Below are positions 26,752-36,197 of a DNA stretch of 64,000 bases, in pieces. Source of the stretch: Paenibacillus nuruki (GTDB lineage: Bacteria > Bacillota > Bacilli > Paenibacillales > Paenibacillaceae); assembly GCF_001721045.1 (NCBI RefSeq), contig NZ_MDER01000036.1, forward strand, positions 22,654 to 86,653, given 5' to 3'. The translations under genes and the position numbers were made by a program. Below the pieces are notes generated by a model. The model was not told where the DNA came from, did not search any database, and worked only from the letters and a program-made list of their open reading frames with translations. The first letter of the stretch is position 1. Each line of letters starts with the position of its first letter.

Positions 26752-28020
26752 ATGGAGCAAAAGCAAAACATTTCAAAAGATACACCAATAGTAAAATCTT
26801 TGGTTCACTCTACCACCAAATCTACTGATGCTTTAGAACAGCCTGTACCGTTAGATCGATTGCCATGGGCAGGCTTGCTTGTTCTAGCGATGACCTGTTT
26901 TATTGGTATTCTTACCGAAACACTTCCTGCGGGTTTGTTACCTCAGATTAGCTTCGGCTTAGGGATTTCAGAAGCTTCTGCCGGACAATTAGTTACATGG
27001 TATGCTCTAGGATCACTATTGGCAGCTATTCCGCTGACTGCGTTGACGCGTAACTGGCCTAGGCGATCATTGCTACTTGTCTGTATTGTAGCATTTCTGC
27101 TTTTCAATACGATTACAGCGGTATCGGCTAGTTATTTGATCACAGTCATTGCTCGATTTGGTGCAGGGGTTGCTGCTGGAGTTCTATGGGGAATGGTTGC
27201 AGGTTATGCAAGAAGACTGGTCTCGGATCGATTAAAAGGACGAGCGATGGCTATCGCAATGTCAGGCACGCCTATTGCGCTTGCTCTGGGTGTTCCGCTG
27301 GGTACATTTCTAGGTAATTTTGTAGGTTGGCGATGGGTATTTGGCATGATGTCTATACTTTCTTTTCTATTGATATTTTGGATTTACTGGAAATTACCTA
27401 ATGTAAAAGGGCAAACGACTTCTCAGCGTTATTCGTTATCTACTATTTTTTGCCTACCAGGTGTACGTCCTATTTTAAGTGTCGTGTTTATCTGGGTATT
27501 AGCACATAATATATTGTATACCTATATCGCTCCTTATTTAAGTTTTACCAGTCTAGCTCAACGTACAGATGTTGTTTTGTTTGTATTTGGTGGCACTTCT
27601 ATTATTGGAATCTGGATTACGGGAGCTTTAATTGATCGTTGGTTACGTAAATTAGTGCTTATAAGTATTGCTATTTTCACCTTAGCTGCTTTTATTTTGG
27701 GCATAGGCAGTCATTCTGCGATCCTTATTATGGTGGGTGTCGTATTATGGGGTGTTACTTTTGGAGGAGCGGCAACCTTGTTACAGACGGCTTTAGCTGA
27801 AGCTACCGGTGAACAAGCCGATGTTGCACAATCTATGCTTGTCACCTCTTGGAATCTTGCGATAAGCGGTGGTGCAGCACTCGGTGGACTTCTACTTTTA
27901 TCGGTAGGAAGTCTAGCCCTTCCTTGGGTATTAATGCTACTGGCTCTCGTGGCTTTCGTCATTTCATGGACTGCTAGTCGTTACAGCTTTGTTCCGAATT
28001 CTTCAGTTCATGATACTTAA
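26752..28020 (+). CDS. MFS transporter (AraJ/NepI-type efflux permease)
   Basis: 422 aa, 12 predicted transmembrane helices. The N-terminal half carries the DHA1 pattern (ETLPAGLLPQISFGLGISEASAGQ, a loop motif around TRNWPRRS, and GVLWGMVAGYARRLV). Relatives export sugars, purine nucleosides or drugs. An in-frame cytosolic N-terminal tail of about 38 residues precedes helix 1. GGGGG lies upstream of the ATG. Divergence from an Lrp-type gene suggests amino-acid-linked export. Confidence 0.85.
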   Translation: MEQKQNISKDTPIVKSLVHSTTKSTDALEQPVPLDRLPWAGLLVLAMTCFIGILTETLPAGLLPQISFGLGISEASAGQLVTWYALGSLLAAIPLTALTRNWPRRSLLLVCIVAFLLFNTITAVSASYLITVIARFGAGVAAGVLWGMVAGYARRLVSDRLKGRAMAIAMSGTPIALALGVPLGTFLGNFVGWRWVFGMMSILSFLLIFWIYWKLPNVKGQTTSQRYSLSTIFCLPGVRPILSVVFIWVLAHNILYTYIAPYLSFTSLAQRTDVVLFVFGGTSIIGIWITGALIDRWLRKLVLISIAIFTLAAFILGIGSHSAILIMVGVVLWGVTFGGAATLLQTALAEATGEQADVAQSMLVTSWNLAISGGAALGGLLLLSVGSLALPWVLMLLALVAFVISWTASRYSFVPNSSVHDT

Positions 28021-28052
28021 TCTAATGATAGTCACTTATTTATTCGTATCAA

Positions 28053-28094
28053 AAAAGAAGCCTTTACCTGTGTATTGAGGTAAGGCTTCTTTTT
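28053..28094. terminator. Bidirectional terminator
   Basis: Stem AAAGAAGCCTTTACCT pairing with AGGTAAGGCTTCTTT with one bulge, T/A-rich on both sides. It lies between convergent MFS and gldA genes. Confidence 0.85.
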
Positions 28095-28134
28095 ATTTAG
28101 ATATACGTGTTGCATGTATTGTTAAAAGTACTCT

Positions 28135-29235
28135 TTATTTGTACGTTTGAGCGATTGCATTAGCAGCTACAATCGCATTGTAGACATCGTCTGCGGTTAC
28201 TGGGAAAGGCATATGACCCATCGTATCGTCCGGTGCACATGCAGATTCAGCCACTTGGCGCCATTCTGCTTCTACAAATTCAGTCATACCTAAATCTTCA
28301 AGTGTTAATGGTAGACCGACTGCTTTGATCAAATTAACTACGGTTTCGAACTCTTCTTTCGGAGAGTTTTCCAATACCAATTGAGCTAACAATCCGAATG
28401 TGACTTTCTCACCATGTTGAGCGCGGTGGATCGAAGGAACAGCAGTCATCCCGTTATGAATCGCATGTGCCGCGGCAAGTCCACCGGATTCAGCACCTAC
28501 TCCACTCAAGTAAATCGTTGCTTCGATGGTATTTTCAACCGCTTTAGTCACAACTTTTTGTTGGACGGCTTTGGTTGCGCTCACTGCATTATCAAGCAAC
28601 ATTTCATAACATAATTTAGCCAATCCAAGTCCGGTTGCTGTTGGTTTCATCAGAGCAAGATTATCTCCATTAGAAGCATAACACGCACGAGCTTCAAAAT
28701 AAGTGGCTAGAGCATCGCCCACACCCGCAGCGAAGAAACGAACAGGTGCGCCTGCAAGAATACCCATATCTGCAAGTACGGTATCTGGATTATTTGGTAA
28801 GAATAAGTACTCATCGAAAGAACCATCTTTTTTATAAATCACAGCAAGTGCGGTACAAGGCGCATCTGTAGACGCAATCGTTGGGAAAATGACTACAGGA
28901 AGTTGCTCATAATAAGCAGTCGCTTTCGCTGTATCTAACGTTTTACCGCCACCAATACCTATAATAACGTTCGCACCGGATTGCTGTACTAATTCACGGT
29001 GACGCATCACTTCTTCTTTGGTACATTCATATTCGAATTTCTCAAAATGTACTTTATGATTAGCAGCTGTAAATGTAGGTGCTGCTTCTGTTTGCGCACG
29101 TTCTAATATAAATTCATCACAAATGACATAAGCATGATCACCATAACCACGAGTATAATCATTGAGTTTGGATAATAAGTGCTGACCTGTAATAAATTTT
29201 CTAGGTGAAGTTACTGATCTGACGAAATCTGCCAT
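28135..29235 (-). CDS. gldA: Glycerol dehydrogenase GldA
   Basis: 366 aa NAD-dependent, Zn-containing enzyme that oxidises glycerol to dihydroxyacetone. The NAD site is IGIGGGKTLDTAK. Zn ligands are Asp in AGVGDALATYFEAR and His in AAAHAIHNG and HRAQHGEKV. TDAPCTALAVIY is typical of GldA. It is monocistronic, and no dihydroxyacetone kinase gene is adjacent. Confidence 0.92.
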   Translation of the reverse strand: MADFVRSVTSPRKFITGQHLLSKLNDYTRGYGDHAYVICDEFILERAQTEAAPTFTAANHKVHFEKFEYECTKEEVMRHRELVQQSGANVIIGIGGGKTLDTAKATAYYEQLPVVIFPTIASTDAPCTALAVIYKKDGSFDEYLFLPNNPDTVLADMGILAGAPVRFFAAGVGDALATYFEARACYASNGDNLALMKPTATGLGLAKLCYEMLLDNAVSATKAVQQKVVTKAVENTIEATIYLSGVGAESGGLAAAHAIHNGMTAVPSIHRAQHGEKVTFGLLAQLVLENSPKEEFETVVNLIKAVGLPLTLEDLGMTEFVEAEWRQVAESACAPDDTMGHMPFPVTADDVYNAIVAANAIAQTYK

Positions 29236-29545
29236 GATTCACACATCCTTTTGGATAATTACAGTCTACGATTCTATATTCCTGACCGACAGAGAGACCT
29301 TGCTTGATAGGTTCAACAATAAGCCTTTGACGTGATATTTTGCCATGTGATACTTATCACTACAGACAACTATACTCCTTCATCTCTCCAAACCAAGTGA
29401 ATTATGTCACTGACAAACTTTTGAAAATGCGCTATGGTAAAGCGTTTGCAGAAGAAATTTCCTTTAATACCGGGATAGAACATAGAACCACAGCACCATA
29501 AAATTTTAGTTTGACGAAGCCGATATTAGATATAGAATGATCTCA
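29236..29545. other. Intergenic region upstream of gldA
   Basis: No gene seen. The gldA promoter should lie at the left end. A weak catabolite-control-like match (AAAGCGTTTGCA near 29440) is too degenerate to call. The paired-hairpin repeat copy C follows immediately. Confidence 0.35.
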
Positions 29546-29640
29546 GCGCTTATACTGCCAAGCGCTAATGTAAGATATTTTATAATATAAAAATCATTGC
29601 TGTATTGAACTTAGTCGCGCTTATACTGCCAAGCGCTTAG
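29546..29640 (+). repeat. Paired-hairpin repeat, copy C (upstream of deacetylase 1)
   Basis: Two units of GCGCTTATACTGCCAAGCGC flank the core TAATGTAAGATATTTTA. It is the best-preserved copy of the element also at 13993-14102 and 15261-15364. It ends directly at the deacetylase ribosome site. Confidence 0.8.
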
Positions 29641-29655
29641 AAAGGAGAAATAGTG

Positions 29656-30591
29656 ATGCGAGCTCGATATTTATTTGTAATCATGCTCTATATTTCTATT
29701 GCATTTGTGATTACGTTTTACATACTTAGCTTAAAGTATCCACATGCTTCAGCTTTTTCTTATAAGACTTGCAAAGCTTCCTACGATACCAAGAATGACC
29801 TATTTGCTAACTTGCTCCATGCAGGCGAAGATAATGTAGCATCTGCTTCTGAATCGATTAAGACAGCTCCTGAAGGCAAAGCTGCACGGATTCCTGTACT
29901 GATGTACCATTATGTAGTGCCTGAGAAATATAATGTAGAAAAGAAAAATAATGCTCGGATGAGCCTAGAGTCATTTAGCAAAGGAATGAAATATCTGCAC
30001 GATCAAGGATACAAAACAGCAACCTTGTCTGAATTGGAGCAATATGTGAATGGGGAGATCCAGTTACCTCAAAAAACAGTGGTTATTACATTTGATGATG
30101 GTTATCAGAACAATGTGGTCTATGCCTATCCTGTATTGAAGAAATACGGATTCCATGCGTCTATCTTTATCGTAGGTACGAAGCTCAAAAGCAAAACGCA
30201 AAAATTTCTACCTAAAGAAAAAACAACCATTTCGCGCAAAGAAATGAAAGCGACCAAAGATGTATTTGAATACAATAGCCATACGTACAATCTTCATTAC
30301 AAAAATACGATTCAATGTGGAGATACCGCTGCGGTGGGTCTAGAAAATGATCGTCTCAAAAATGATATTGAATTAATGAAAACCAAAACAAAGATTGATA
30401 CCCCTTATTTTGCGTATCCATATGGAGAATATCAGGATCAAATGATCTATACGTTACGTGAAAATGGATATCGCATGGCGTTTACTGTCAGACCTGGATT
30501 TGTTCATCCTGGTGATGATCTGATGCATTTACCGCGTCTGAATGTGAATTCTCATACCGAACTCAAACATATTCTGAATTTAAAAGAATAA
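29656..30591 (+). CDS. Membrane-anchored polysaccharide deacetylase, copy 1
   Basis: 311 aa. An N-terminal signal anchor (about residues 5-26) precedes an extracellular NodB/CE4 domain. The catalytic and metal residues are in TFDDGYQNN (Asp-Asp) and SHTYNLHY (His pair). TPYFAYPYGE completes the active site, and RPGFVHPGDD is near the end. It would remove N-acetyl groups from cell-wall or exopolysaccharide glycans. The ATG at 29656 has AAGGAG 8 nt upstream; the adjacent GTG at 29653 is an alternative. It is a paralog of 41492-42451. Confidence 0.88.
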   Translation: MRARYLFVIMLYISIAFVITFYILSLKYPHASAFSYKTCKASYDTKNDLFANLLHAGEDNVASASESIKTAPEGKAARIPVLMYHYVVPEKYNVEKKNNARMSLESFSKGMKYLHDQGYKTATLSELEQYVNGEIQLPQKTVVITFDDGYQNNVVYAYPVLKKYGFHASIFIVGTKLKSKTQKFLPKEKTTISRKEMKATKDVFEYNSHTYNLHYKNTIQCGDTAAVGLENDRLKNDIELMKTKTKIDTPYFAYPYGEYQDQMIYTLRENGYRMAFTVRPGFVHPGDDLMHLPRLNVNSHTELKHILNLKE

Positions 30592-30593
30592 CC

Positions 30594-30652
30594 AATACCT
30601 GATTGCCTCTATGCTTGAATCATCTGCATATGAAGTGATCGGGTATTTTTTT
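30594..30652 (+). terminator. Intrinsic terminator of deacetylase 1
   Basis: Arms AATACCTGAT and ATCGGGTATT (one wobble) with a long loop, then a run of Ts at 30646-30652. Confidence 0.6.
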
Positions 30653-30734
30653 CATCATTAGCCTATTATCAAAAACAAGCGACAAGGGTAATATATTAAA
30701 AATAAGCGATGTAATTATCTGAAGGAGCACATAC

Positions 30735-30965
30735 TTGATGACATTAGCCGAATGTTTGAGTCATTTACATCATGATCTATTACTTGTTAATATGCACAAG
30801 CCCGGTTATCTCACCCGTTCAGTTGCTGAATTGCAAAAAACGATTTCTCCAGACATACTGAATGAAGAAGGTTATGAACTGCGTACCCATGGTTTTAACT
30901 TTGGACGCACCCAGAAGAAAGCGATTGGCAAAGTGAATGGCCCTAATTTATGGAACGAATGGTAA
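30735..30965 (+). CDS. Hypothetical small protein
   Basis: 76 aa, not recognised. It is soluble, with a His-rich start and a conserved-looking end (FNFGRTQKKAIGKVNGPNLWNEW). GAAGGAG lies 7 nt before the TTG at 30735 and 10 nt before the ATG at 30738, so either start could be used. Good ribosome site and isolated position argue that it is real. It lies between deacetylase 1 and ppk. Confidence 0.6.
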   Translation: MMTLAECLSHLHHDLLLVNMHKPGYLTRSVAELQKTISPDILNEEGYELRTHGFNFGRTQKKAIGKVNGPNLWNEW

Positions 30966-31126
30966 TCAGCCTTTACACAGCGTTAACAATTGCACGTTAT
31001 AATGACTCTATATGAGTCGTTTTGACACTTTATGACAAAGGTATTCGTATGATTTGGAATTACACATACTGCAAGTTACACTAGATAAAGAATATAGTTG
31101 GATAACAAAGATTAAGCGGAGGCATT

Positions 31127-33271
31127 ATGGAAAATAAACAAGTGAACCATCCTACTCACTCAAGCTATATTAACCGTGATCTAAGCTGGATCGAATTCAA
31201 CAGCCGGGTACTGGAAGAAGCTCAAGATCCAGACGCTCCCCTGTTAGAACGTATCAAATTTTTGGGCATTGTATCCCGTAATCTAGACGAATTTATGAGT
31301 GTACGTGTTGCTGGTATTCGCAATCAAATTAAAGAAGGTTATCTCAAAAAAGACTTTACCGGCTATACTCCGTCTGGTCTATTCAAACGTCTGACCAAAA
31401 AAGTAGAAAAAATGGTTCATACTCAATATCGTACATACCGTGAACTGATGCGTCTACTTGGTAAACAGGGCATTACGGTGAATCGTTATACCGATCTTAG
31501 TATCGCTCAGCGCAAAGCAGCAGATACTTATTATGAAGATGTCATTTTCCCTGTATTGACACCGATGGCAGTCGATCAGAGTCGTCCATTCCCACTGGTA
31601 CATGGATTGAATGTATACCTTTCTGTCGTGCTAGAGCATGGCGGTCGTGAACCCATTACTGAGAATGAACATGATGCGTTCTACTTTGCTATCGTACAGA
31701 TTCCTTCTAATCTTCCAAGATTGGTTTCTTTACCTCACCGTCAAAACAGCAAAAAACAACAGTATATTATGCTTGAAGAATTGATCTGTCATCATATTCA
31801 TACGTTGTTTGGAGGCTATCAACCTGTAGGGGTAAATGCTTTCCGTTTGACTCGGAATACCGATCTGGATATTAACGAAGAAGAAGCGGAAGATTTGCTA
31901 GAAGAAATTGAAAATAAACTACGCAAACGTCGTCGTGGTGCACCTGTACGTCTGGAAGTTGAAAAAGATTTCCATCCTTTTGCACTTCGTATGTTACAGG
32001 AAGAATTCGATGTGTCTGAAGCCGTGTATGAAATCGATGGACCTTTGGATCTTGGATTTTTGCTACCATTCTCGGACTCTATACAAAATCATGAATCGTT
32101 ACGCTATCCACCAGAGATTCCACGGTATGCCCCTGAATTTCCAGAAGGCAGTGATACCGACTTTTTCAGCGTCATTAAAGAGCGTGATGTATTGCTGTAT
32201 CATCCGTATGAATCATTTGATGTAATCAGTGATTTTATTGAACAAGCGGCTGAAGATGATGATGTCATGGCAATCAAGATGACGTTGTATCGTGTAAGCG
32301 GACGTTCTTCGATTATTCAAGCGCTCGCCAAAGCTGCTGAATCGGGTAAACAGGTAACGGTTGTTGTTGAACTTAAAGCTAGATTTGATGAAGAACGTAA
32401 TATTGCATGGGCACGTACTCTGGAAAAAGCAGGTTGTCATGTGGTCTATGGTCTAGTTGGACTCAAAACACATGCCAAATTAATTCTTGTGGTACGCCGT
32501 GAAGCCGATGGTCTCAAACGTTATATTCATATCGGTACAGGGAACTATAATGCGTCTACTGCTAAATCATATACCGATATTGGTCTGTTAACGGTAAATC
32601 CTCATATTGGTGAAGATGCATCAGAAGTGTTTAACCATATTACAGGCTATACTGAAAGTCATGAATGGCAAGCTGTCGCGGTTGCTCCGGATACGATGAT
32701 GAATAAATTTATCGAATTGATTCAACGGGAAGCTGAACATGCACGCAAAGGTAGACCTGCACGCATTATTGCCAAAATGAACTCGTTATCCAATCAACAA
32801 ATTATCGACGAGTTATATATCGCTTCTCAAGCAGGCGTGAATATCGATCTGATTATACGTGGAGTGTGCTGTTTACGTCCGGGTGTCGTTGGCTTGAGTG
32901 AACGCATTACCGTTCGCAGTGTAGTAGATCGATATCTGGAACATTCACGGATCTATTCTTTTGAAAATGGTGGCGATCTTGAAATCTGGCTATCCAGTGC
33001 AGACTGGATGACTCGTAATCTAACCCGCCGTGTAGAGCTGATGTGTCCATTGTTTGATAAAAACACAAAAGCCACTATGCAGCGCATTCTAGCTCTTATC
33101 CTTGAGGATAATATCAAAGCTAGATTGCTACTACCTAGTGGCAGTTATGAGCGATTTGATAACGGTAAGCCTCCGTTACGCAGTCAATTTAAAGCGTGGG
33201 AAATTAATTCTTGGAAACCATATGTACCACCAGTCTCACTCTTACGTCCCACTCCTTCTCCAAATCTCTAA
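31127..33271 (+). CDS. ppk: Polyphosphate kinase 1
   Basis: 714 aa enzyme making polyphosphate from ATP. The N-terminal domain starts with YINRDLSWIEFNSRVLEEA. The catalytic core has KMTLYRVSGRS, GLKTHAKLILVVRRE (autophosphorylated His region), GTGNYNASTAK, and EHSRIYSFENGG. Length is normal for Ppk1. GCGGAGG lies 6 nt upstream of the ATG. Its last 68 nt overlap the 3' end of the convergent ppx gene. Confidence 0.96.
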   Translation: MENKQVNHPTHSSYINRDLSWIEFNSRVLEEAQDPDAPLLERIKFLGIVSRNLDEFMSVRVAGIRNQIKEGYLKKDFTGYTPSGLFKRLTKKVEKMVHTQYRTYRELMRLLGKQGITVNRYTDLSIAQRKAADTYYEDVIFPVLTPMAVDQSRPFPLVHGLNVYLSVVLEHGGREPITENEHDAFYFAIVQIPSNLPRLVSLPHRQNSKKQQYIMLEELICHHIHTLFGGYQPVGVNAFRLTRNTDLDINEEEAEDLLEEIENKLRKRRRGAPVRLEVEKDFHPFALRMLQEEFDVSEAVYEIDGPLDLGFLLPFSDSIQNHESLRYPPEIPRYAPEFPEGSDTDFFSVIKERDVLLYHPYESFDVISDFIEQAAEDDDVMAIKMTLYRVSGRSSIIQALAKAAESGKQVTVVVELKARFDEERNIAWARTLEKAGCHVVYGLVGLKTHAKLILVVRREADGLKRYIHIGTGNYNASTAKSYTDIGLLTVNPHIGEDASEVFNHITGYTESHEWQAVAVAPDTMMNKFIELIQREAEHARKGRPARIIAKMNSLSNQQIIDELYIASQAGVNIDLIIRGVCCLRPGVVGLSERITVRSVVDRYLEHSRIYSFENGGDLEIWLSSADWMTRNLTRRVELMCPLFDKNTKATMQRILALILEDNIKARLLLPSGSYERFDNGKPPLRSQFKAWEINSWKPYVPPVSLLRPTPSPNL

Positions 33272-34760
33272 CCGCTTCCGTAATTTCATGTGTTTCCATA
33301 GAGGCTTCGGTATGACAGTGAACTGTCAGCTCGAAGTCTCTTCCTTTGCGTACAGCGACTAAGCGATCAACAGGTTGCGTTTCGCTCACATCCATAGCAG
33401 CAGCCAATTGAAGAACAGCGCCTAAGCGGCGAATACGTTCTTCGTCTTTAGGATGAAGAATATCGGCGTACTCGGTAGAGATCCTTCTTTTTTTGATTTT
33501 GCCTTTACTGCCGAAAATAGCGATAAATGCGACTAGCACCGTTTCCCGATGATTAAGTCCAGCTACAGCACGAGTCGTTAATAGATAACGAGTATGCTCT
33601 TCAAAGTCATGATAGCCAATTTTCATACCTACCCGATACATTAAAGAAGCGGTACGCAGGATTTTGCGATTAGAGACGTCTCCTTGACCTTCTCCAAGTG
33701 CTTCGTATAGTTCAGAAGATAACTGTTGCACCCAGCGTAAATGTCGTTGACGGGGCAAGGGCTCTCCGTGTAAAGCTGCACCGATCTCATATTCCAACAC
33801 ATCTTCGACAATCGCATTGTCTTTGCCACGTTCCCATTCGAAGAACAATCCATCACGTAGACCTGTTCCACTAATCACATAATGAGAACAATGCATATAA
33901 CGGAATAACGTATTCAAAATAATAACCCCGGGCACAATAATATCACTACGGGTTTTGGATAGACCGGCAATGCGTTTGCGCTGATCATTACTCATAGCTG
34001 GAAGCTGTTGATAATAATAGTCAGTATCTTCTGCTTCTAGCGTATAATGATGAATCTGCTCCAGAGAATATTTTAATTTACGTTGATGCATTTTACCTAC
34101 AGCACGAATCGTTCCACCTAGACCGACCATAGGAAGATCAGGGTGCTCACTAATCCATTCATGCTTTTGCGCGGCATCTAGCACCAGTTGTCGAAGTTCT
34201 TCAACCGAAGACTCTTCCCAACGCCCGGTCGTTTCATTGCCGAATCGCACATTCATATTGACAGCTCCGAAAGGAAAAGACACACTGGAAACGCGAGCAC
34301 GATCACGGAATAAAGTAATCTCTGTACTTCCGCCTCCAATATCAATAATATAACCGTCTTCGATATCAATTCGGTTAACTACGCCAATAAAGCCGTAATG
34401 CCCTTCCATTTCACCCGGTAACAGTTCTATCGTGAGTCCAGTTTCACGGTTCAAGTAGTCGATGACTTCTTCGCCATTACTCGCATTACGAATAGCCGCT
34501 GTAGCCACAGCACGAATCTCTTCTACTTCATACGCTACACTTACTTCAGCAAACTGCTTTAGAACAGGCACGATCACACTGACCACTTCAAGTGGCATAT
34601 CTCCTTCAGGTGTAACTATTGCACTTAGACGAGCAGATTCTCGACATTCTTTGAGAACCTGATATCCGCCTCCATCCCCTGTCTCATAAATAACCAGACG
34701 AATCGAGTTCGATCCTATATCCATAATCCCTACACGGCGACGTTCTTCCTGCTCTCTCAT
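33204..34760 (-). CDS. ppx: Exopolyphosphatase (Ppx/GppA family)
   Basis: 518 aa. The Hsp70/actin-like phosphatase domain has MDIGSNSIRLVIYE, GEMEGHYGFIG, and the phosphate loop DIGGGSTEI. A C-terminal HD-like helical domain follows from about residue 310. It degrades polyphosphate and possibly pppGpp. The ATG at 34760 has GGAGGAG 5 nt upstream; the open frame extends to 34784. It is convergent with ppk and overlaps it by 68 nt, pairing synthesis and breakdown of the same polymer. Confidence 0.93.
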   Translation of the reverse strand: MREQEERRRVGIMDIGSNSIRLVIYETGDGGGYQVLKECRESARLSAIVTPEGDMPLEVVSVIVPVLKQFAEVSVAYEVEEIRAVATAAIRNASNGEEVIDYLNRETGLTIELLPGEMEGHYGFIGVVNRIDIEDGYIIDIGGGSTEITLFRDRARVSSVSFPFGAVNMNVRFGNETTGRWEESSVEELRQLVLDAAQKHEWISEHPDLPMVGLGGTIRAVGKMHQRKLKYSLEQIHHYTLEAEDTDYYYQQLPAMSNDQRKRIAGLSKTRSDIIVPGVIILNTLFRYMHCSHYVISGTGLRDGLFFEWERGKDNAIVEDVLEYEIGAALHGEPLPRQRHLRWVQQLSSELYEALGEGQGDVSNRKILRTASLMYRVGMKIGYHDFEEHTRYLLTTRAVAGLNHRETVLVAFIAIFGSKGKIKKRRISTEYADILHPKDEERIRRLGAVLQLAAAMDVSETQPVDRLVAVRKGRDFELTVHCHTEASMETHEITEAVRDLEKEWDVRVRLVVHMVSKN

Positions 34761-34944
34761 CGTAGCTCCTCCTGACCTGTACAAGCTTCTATTTACAAAA
34801 TATGCATCGTATCTTGATTACAGTTAAAGTCAGTCTATCTTATTTGCATCATTGTCACAATCGTTTATCTATCTTCATACGTATATATTTACTTATATAA
34901 TCTTTGGGATATCATTGATGTGATCGGTAAAAAGAAATCTGAAA

Positions 34945-34976
34945 AACAAAAAGCCTCTGAGGAAATCCAGAGGCTT
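34945..34976 (-). terminator. Intrinsic terminator of the PfpI-family gene
   Basis: Stem AAGCCTCTG/CAGAGGCTT (34951-34959 and 34968-34976) with a T-run on the minus strand, 47 bp after the stop. Confidence 0.8.
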
Positions 34977-35022
34977 GATGCTTTTTTAAATATATCTATA
35001 GATATAAAGGAGAAGTTAACAA

Positions 35023-35676
35023 TTATAGCAATTCAAGCATCGCTTTCGCTGTGCTTTCACTAGAAGCAGGGTTTTGACCTGTTACTAATTTACCATCAAC
35101 GATAACATGGTCTGCAAAAGCTGAAGCGGCTACAAATGCTGCACCTTGCTCACGCAATTTGCTTTCTAATAGGAAAGGAACATATTTAGTCAATTTCACC
35201 ATATCTTCTTCTTCATCTGTGAAACCTGTAATGTTTTTGCCTTGTACATAGTAAGTACCGTCTGCTTTTTTCACATCTACTAATGCACCAACGCCATGAC
35301 ATACAGCGCCAACAACACCATCATGTGATTCTGTATCATGAATCAATTGAGCGATCACAGGGTTGCTTGCGAAATCGACCATAGGACCGTGTCCACCTGC
35401 AAATAATACACCTGCAAAGTCGCTTACATTTACGTCTGCAAGAGCTTTAGTATCTTCAAGCATATCTGCTACCGATTGAAATTCAGCAGGAATACCGTCT
35501 GGAATAGAGTTTTTATCCAGTGTTACTTTACCGCCTTTAACCGATACGATCGTAGGTTCTACGCCTGCATCTTGAAATACATGATAAGGTGCAGCCAATT
35601 CTTCTAACCATAGTCCTGTTGGGTGTCCGTTCATTTCTGTAGCACTTGTCGCTACTAACAATACTTTTTTAGTCAT
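35023..35676 (-). CDS. DJ-1/PfpI superfamily protein (HchA/Hsp31-like glutamine-amidotransferase fold)
   Basis: 217 aa. The nucleophile elbow is VGAVCHGVGAL, with acidic and glycine features in LFAGGHGPMVDF. The N-terminal NGHPTGLWLEELAAPY is typical of class I glutamine-amidotransferase-like DJ-1 proteins that act as glyoxalase III or protein deglycase. GGAG lies upstream of the ATG. It is transcribed alone. It lies downstream of the bcm operon but is separated from it by a terminator and a 440-bp gap. Confidence 0.85.
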   Translation of the reverse strand: MTKKVLLVATSATEMNGHPTGLWLEELAAPYHVFQDAGVEPTIVSVKGGKVTLDKNSIPDGIPAEFQSVADMLEDTKALADVNVSDFAGVLFAGGHGPMVDFASNPVIAQLIHDTESHDGVVGAVCHGVGALVDVKKADGTYYVQGKNITGFTDEEEDMVKLTKYVPFLLESKLREQGAAFVAASAFADHVIVDGKLVTGQNPASSESTAKAMLELL

Positions 35677-36119
35677 ATTAATCGACTCCTTCGAAGTTTT
35701 ATATTTTTAAAAGATTAAGATGTATTACGTATATGAAACGAATGCAATCGTTAGTTATATACTCCACTCAATACATAGTATACAACTTTTTTGTGCACAA
35801 TCAAATTTTTAGCAAAAAAATTTTGAGTATGAAACAATAAAGTACACTACTTTAGTATCGTCGCTCTCTATTACTTTAACCTTAAATCAAAGCTGTCAAA
35901 CGATATACATAAAAATGATTACTTTCTTTGCTTGTTATTTTACCTTGGTTGCTATAATTCGTCCTATCTCTACCAGAAGAAAATATCTAATACAGTGTGC
36001 AAAAAAGATTCTAGCTTTTTCTCTTTGTTTCGTTTAGACCGCTTTGGTTTTCGTTGCATACTTCTTTGTCCCCTTATTCGCTTTGTATGCCTGTCTATTT
36101 AAAATGCCAATAGAGTAGC
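35677..36119. other. Intergenic region without a gene
   Basis: No ORF or RNA gene is supported. Upstream of the PfpI-family gene there is a near-palindrome AACGAATGCAATCGTT (35737-35752) and an AT-rich dyad near 35800-35826. Either could be an operator. The remainder is T-rich sequence without recognisable structure. Confidence 0.35.
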
Positions 36120-36159
36120 AAAAAATGAACAGATTAAAGGACATCCCTCTAATCTGTTC
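36120..36159 (-). terminator. Terminator of the bacimethrin operon
   Basis: Perfect 10-bp stem GAACAGATTA/TAATCTGTTC (36127-36136 and 36150-36159) with six Ts on the minus strand, 38 bp after the bcmD stop. Confidence 0.85.
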
Positions 36160-36197
36160 GATATTTTCATTATCCTTCACTGGATAGCTTCACCTTA

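Noticed and set aside
29430..29455. Catabolite-responsive element upstream of gldA
   Set aside because: The closest match has at least three consensus mismatches and lies about 200 bp from the start, too weak to call.
30966..31126. Pho box upstream of ppk
   Set aside because: Some TTGACA/TTAACA-like hexamers occur, but not at the regular 11-bp period required.
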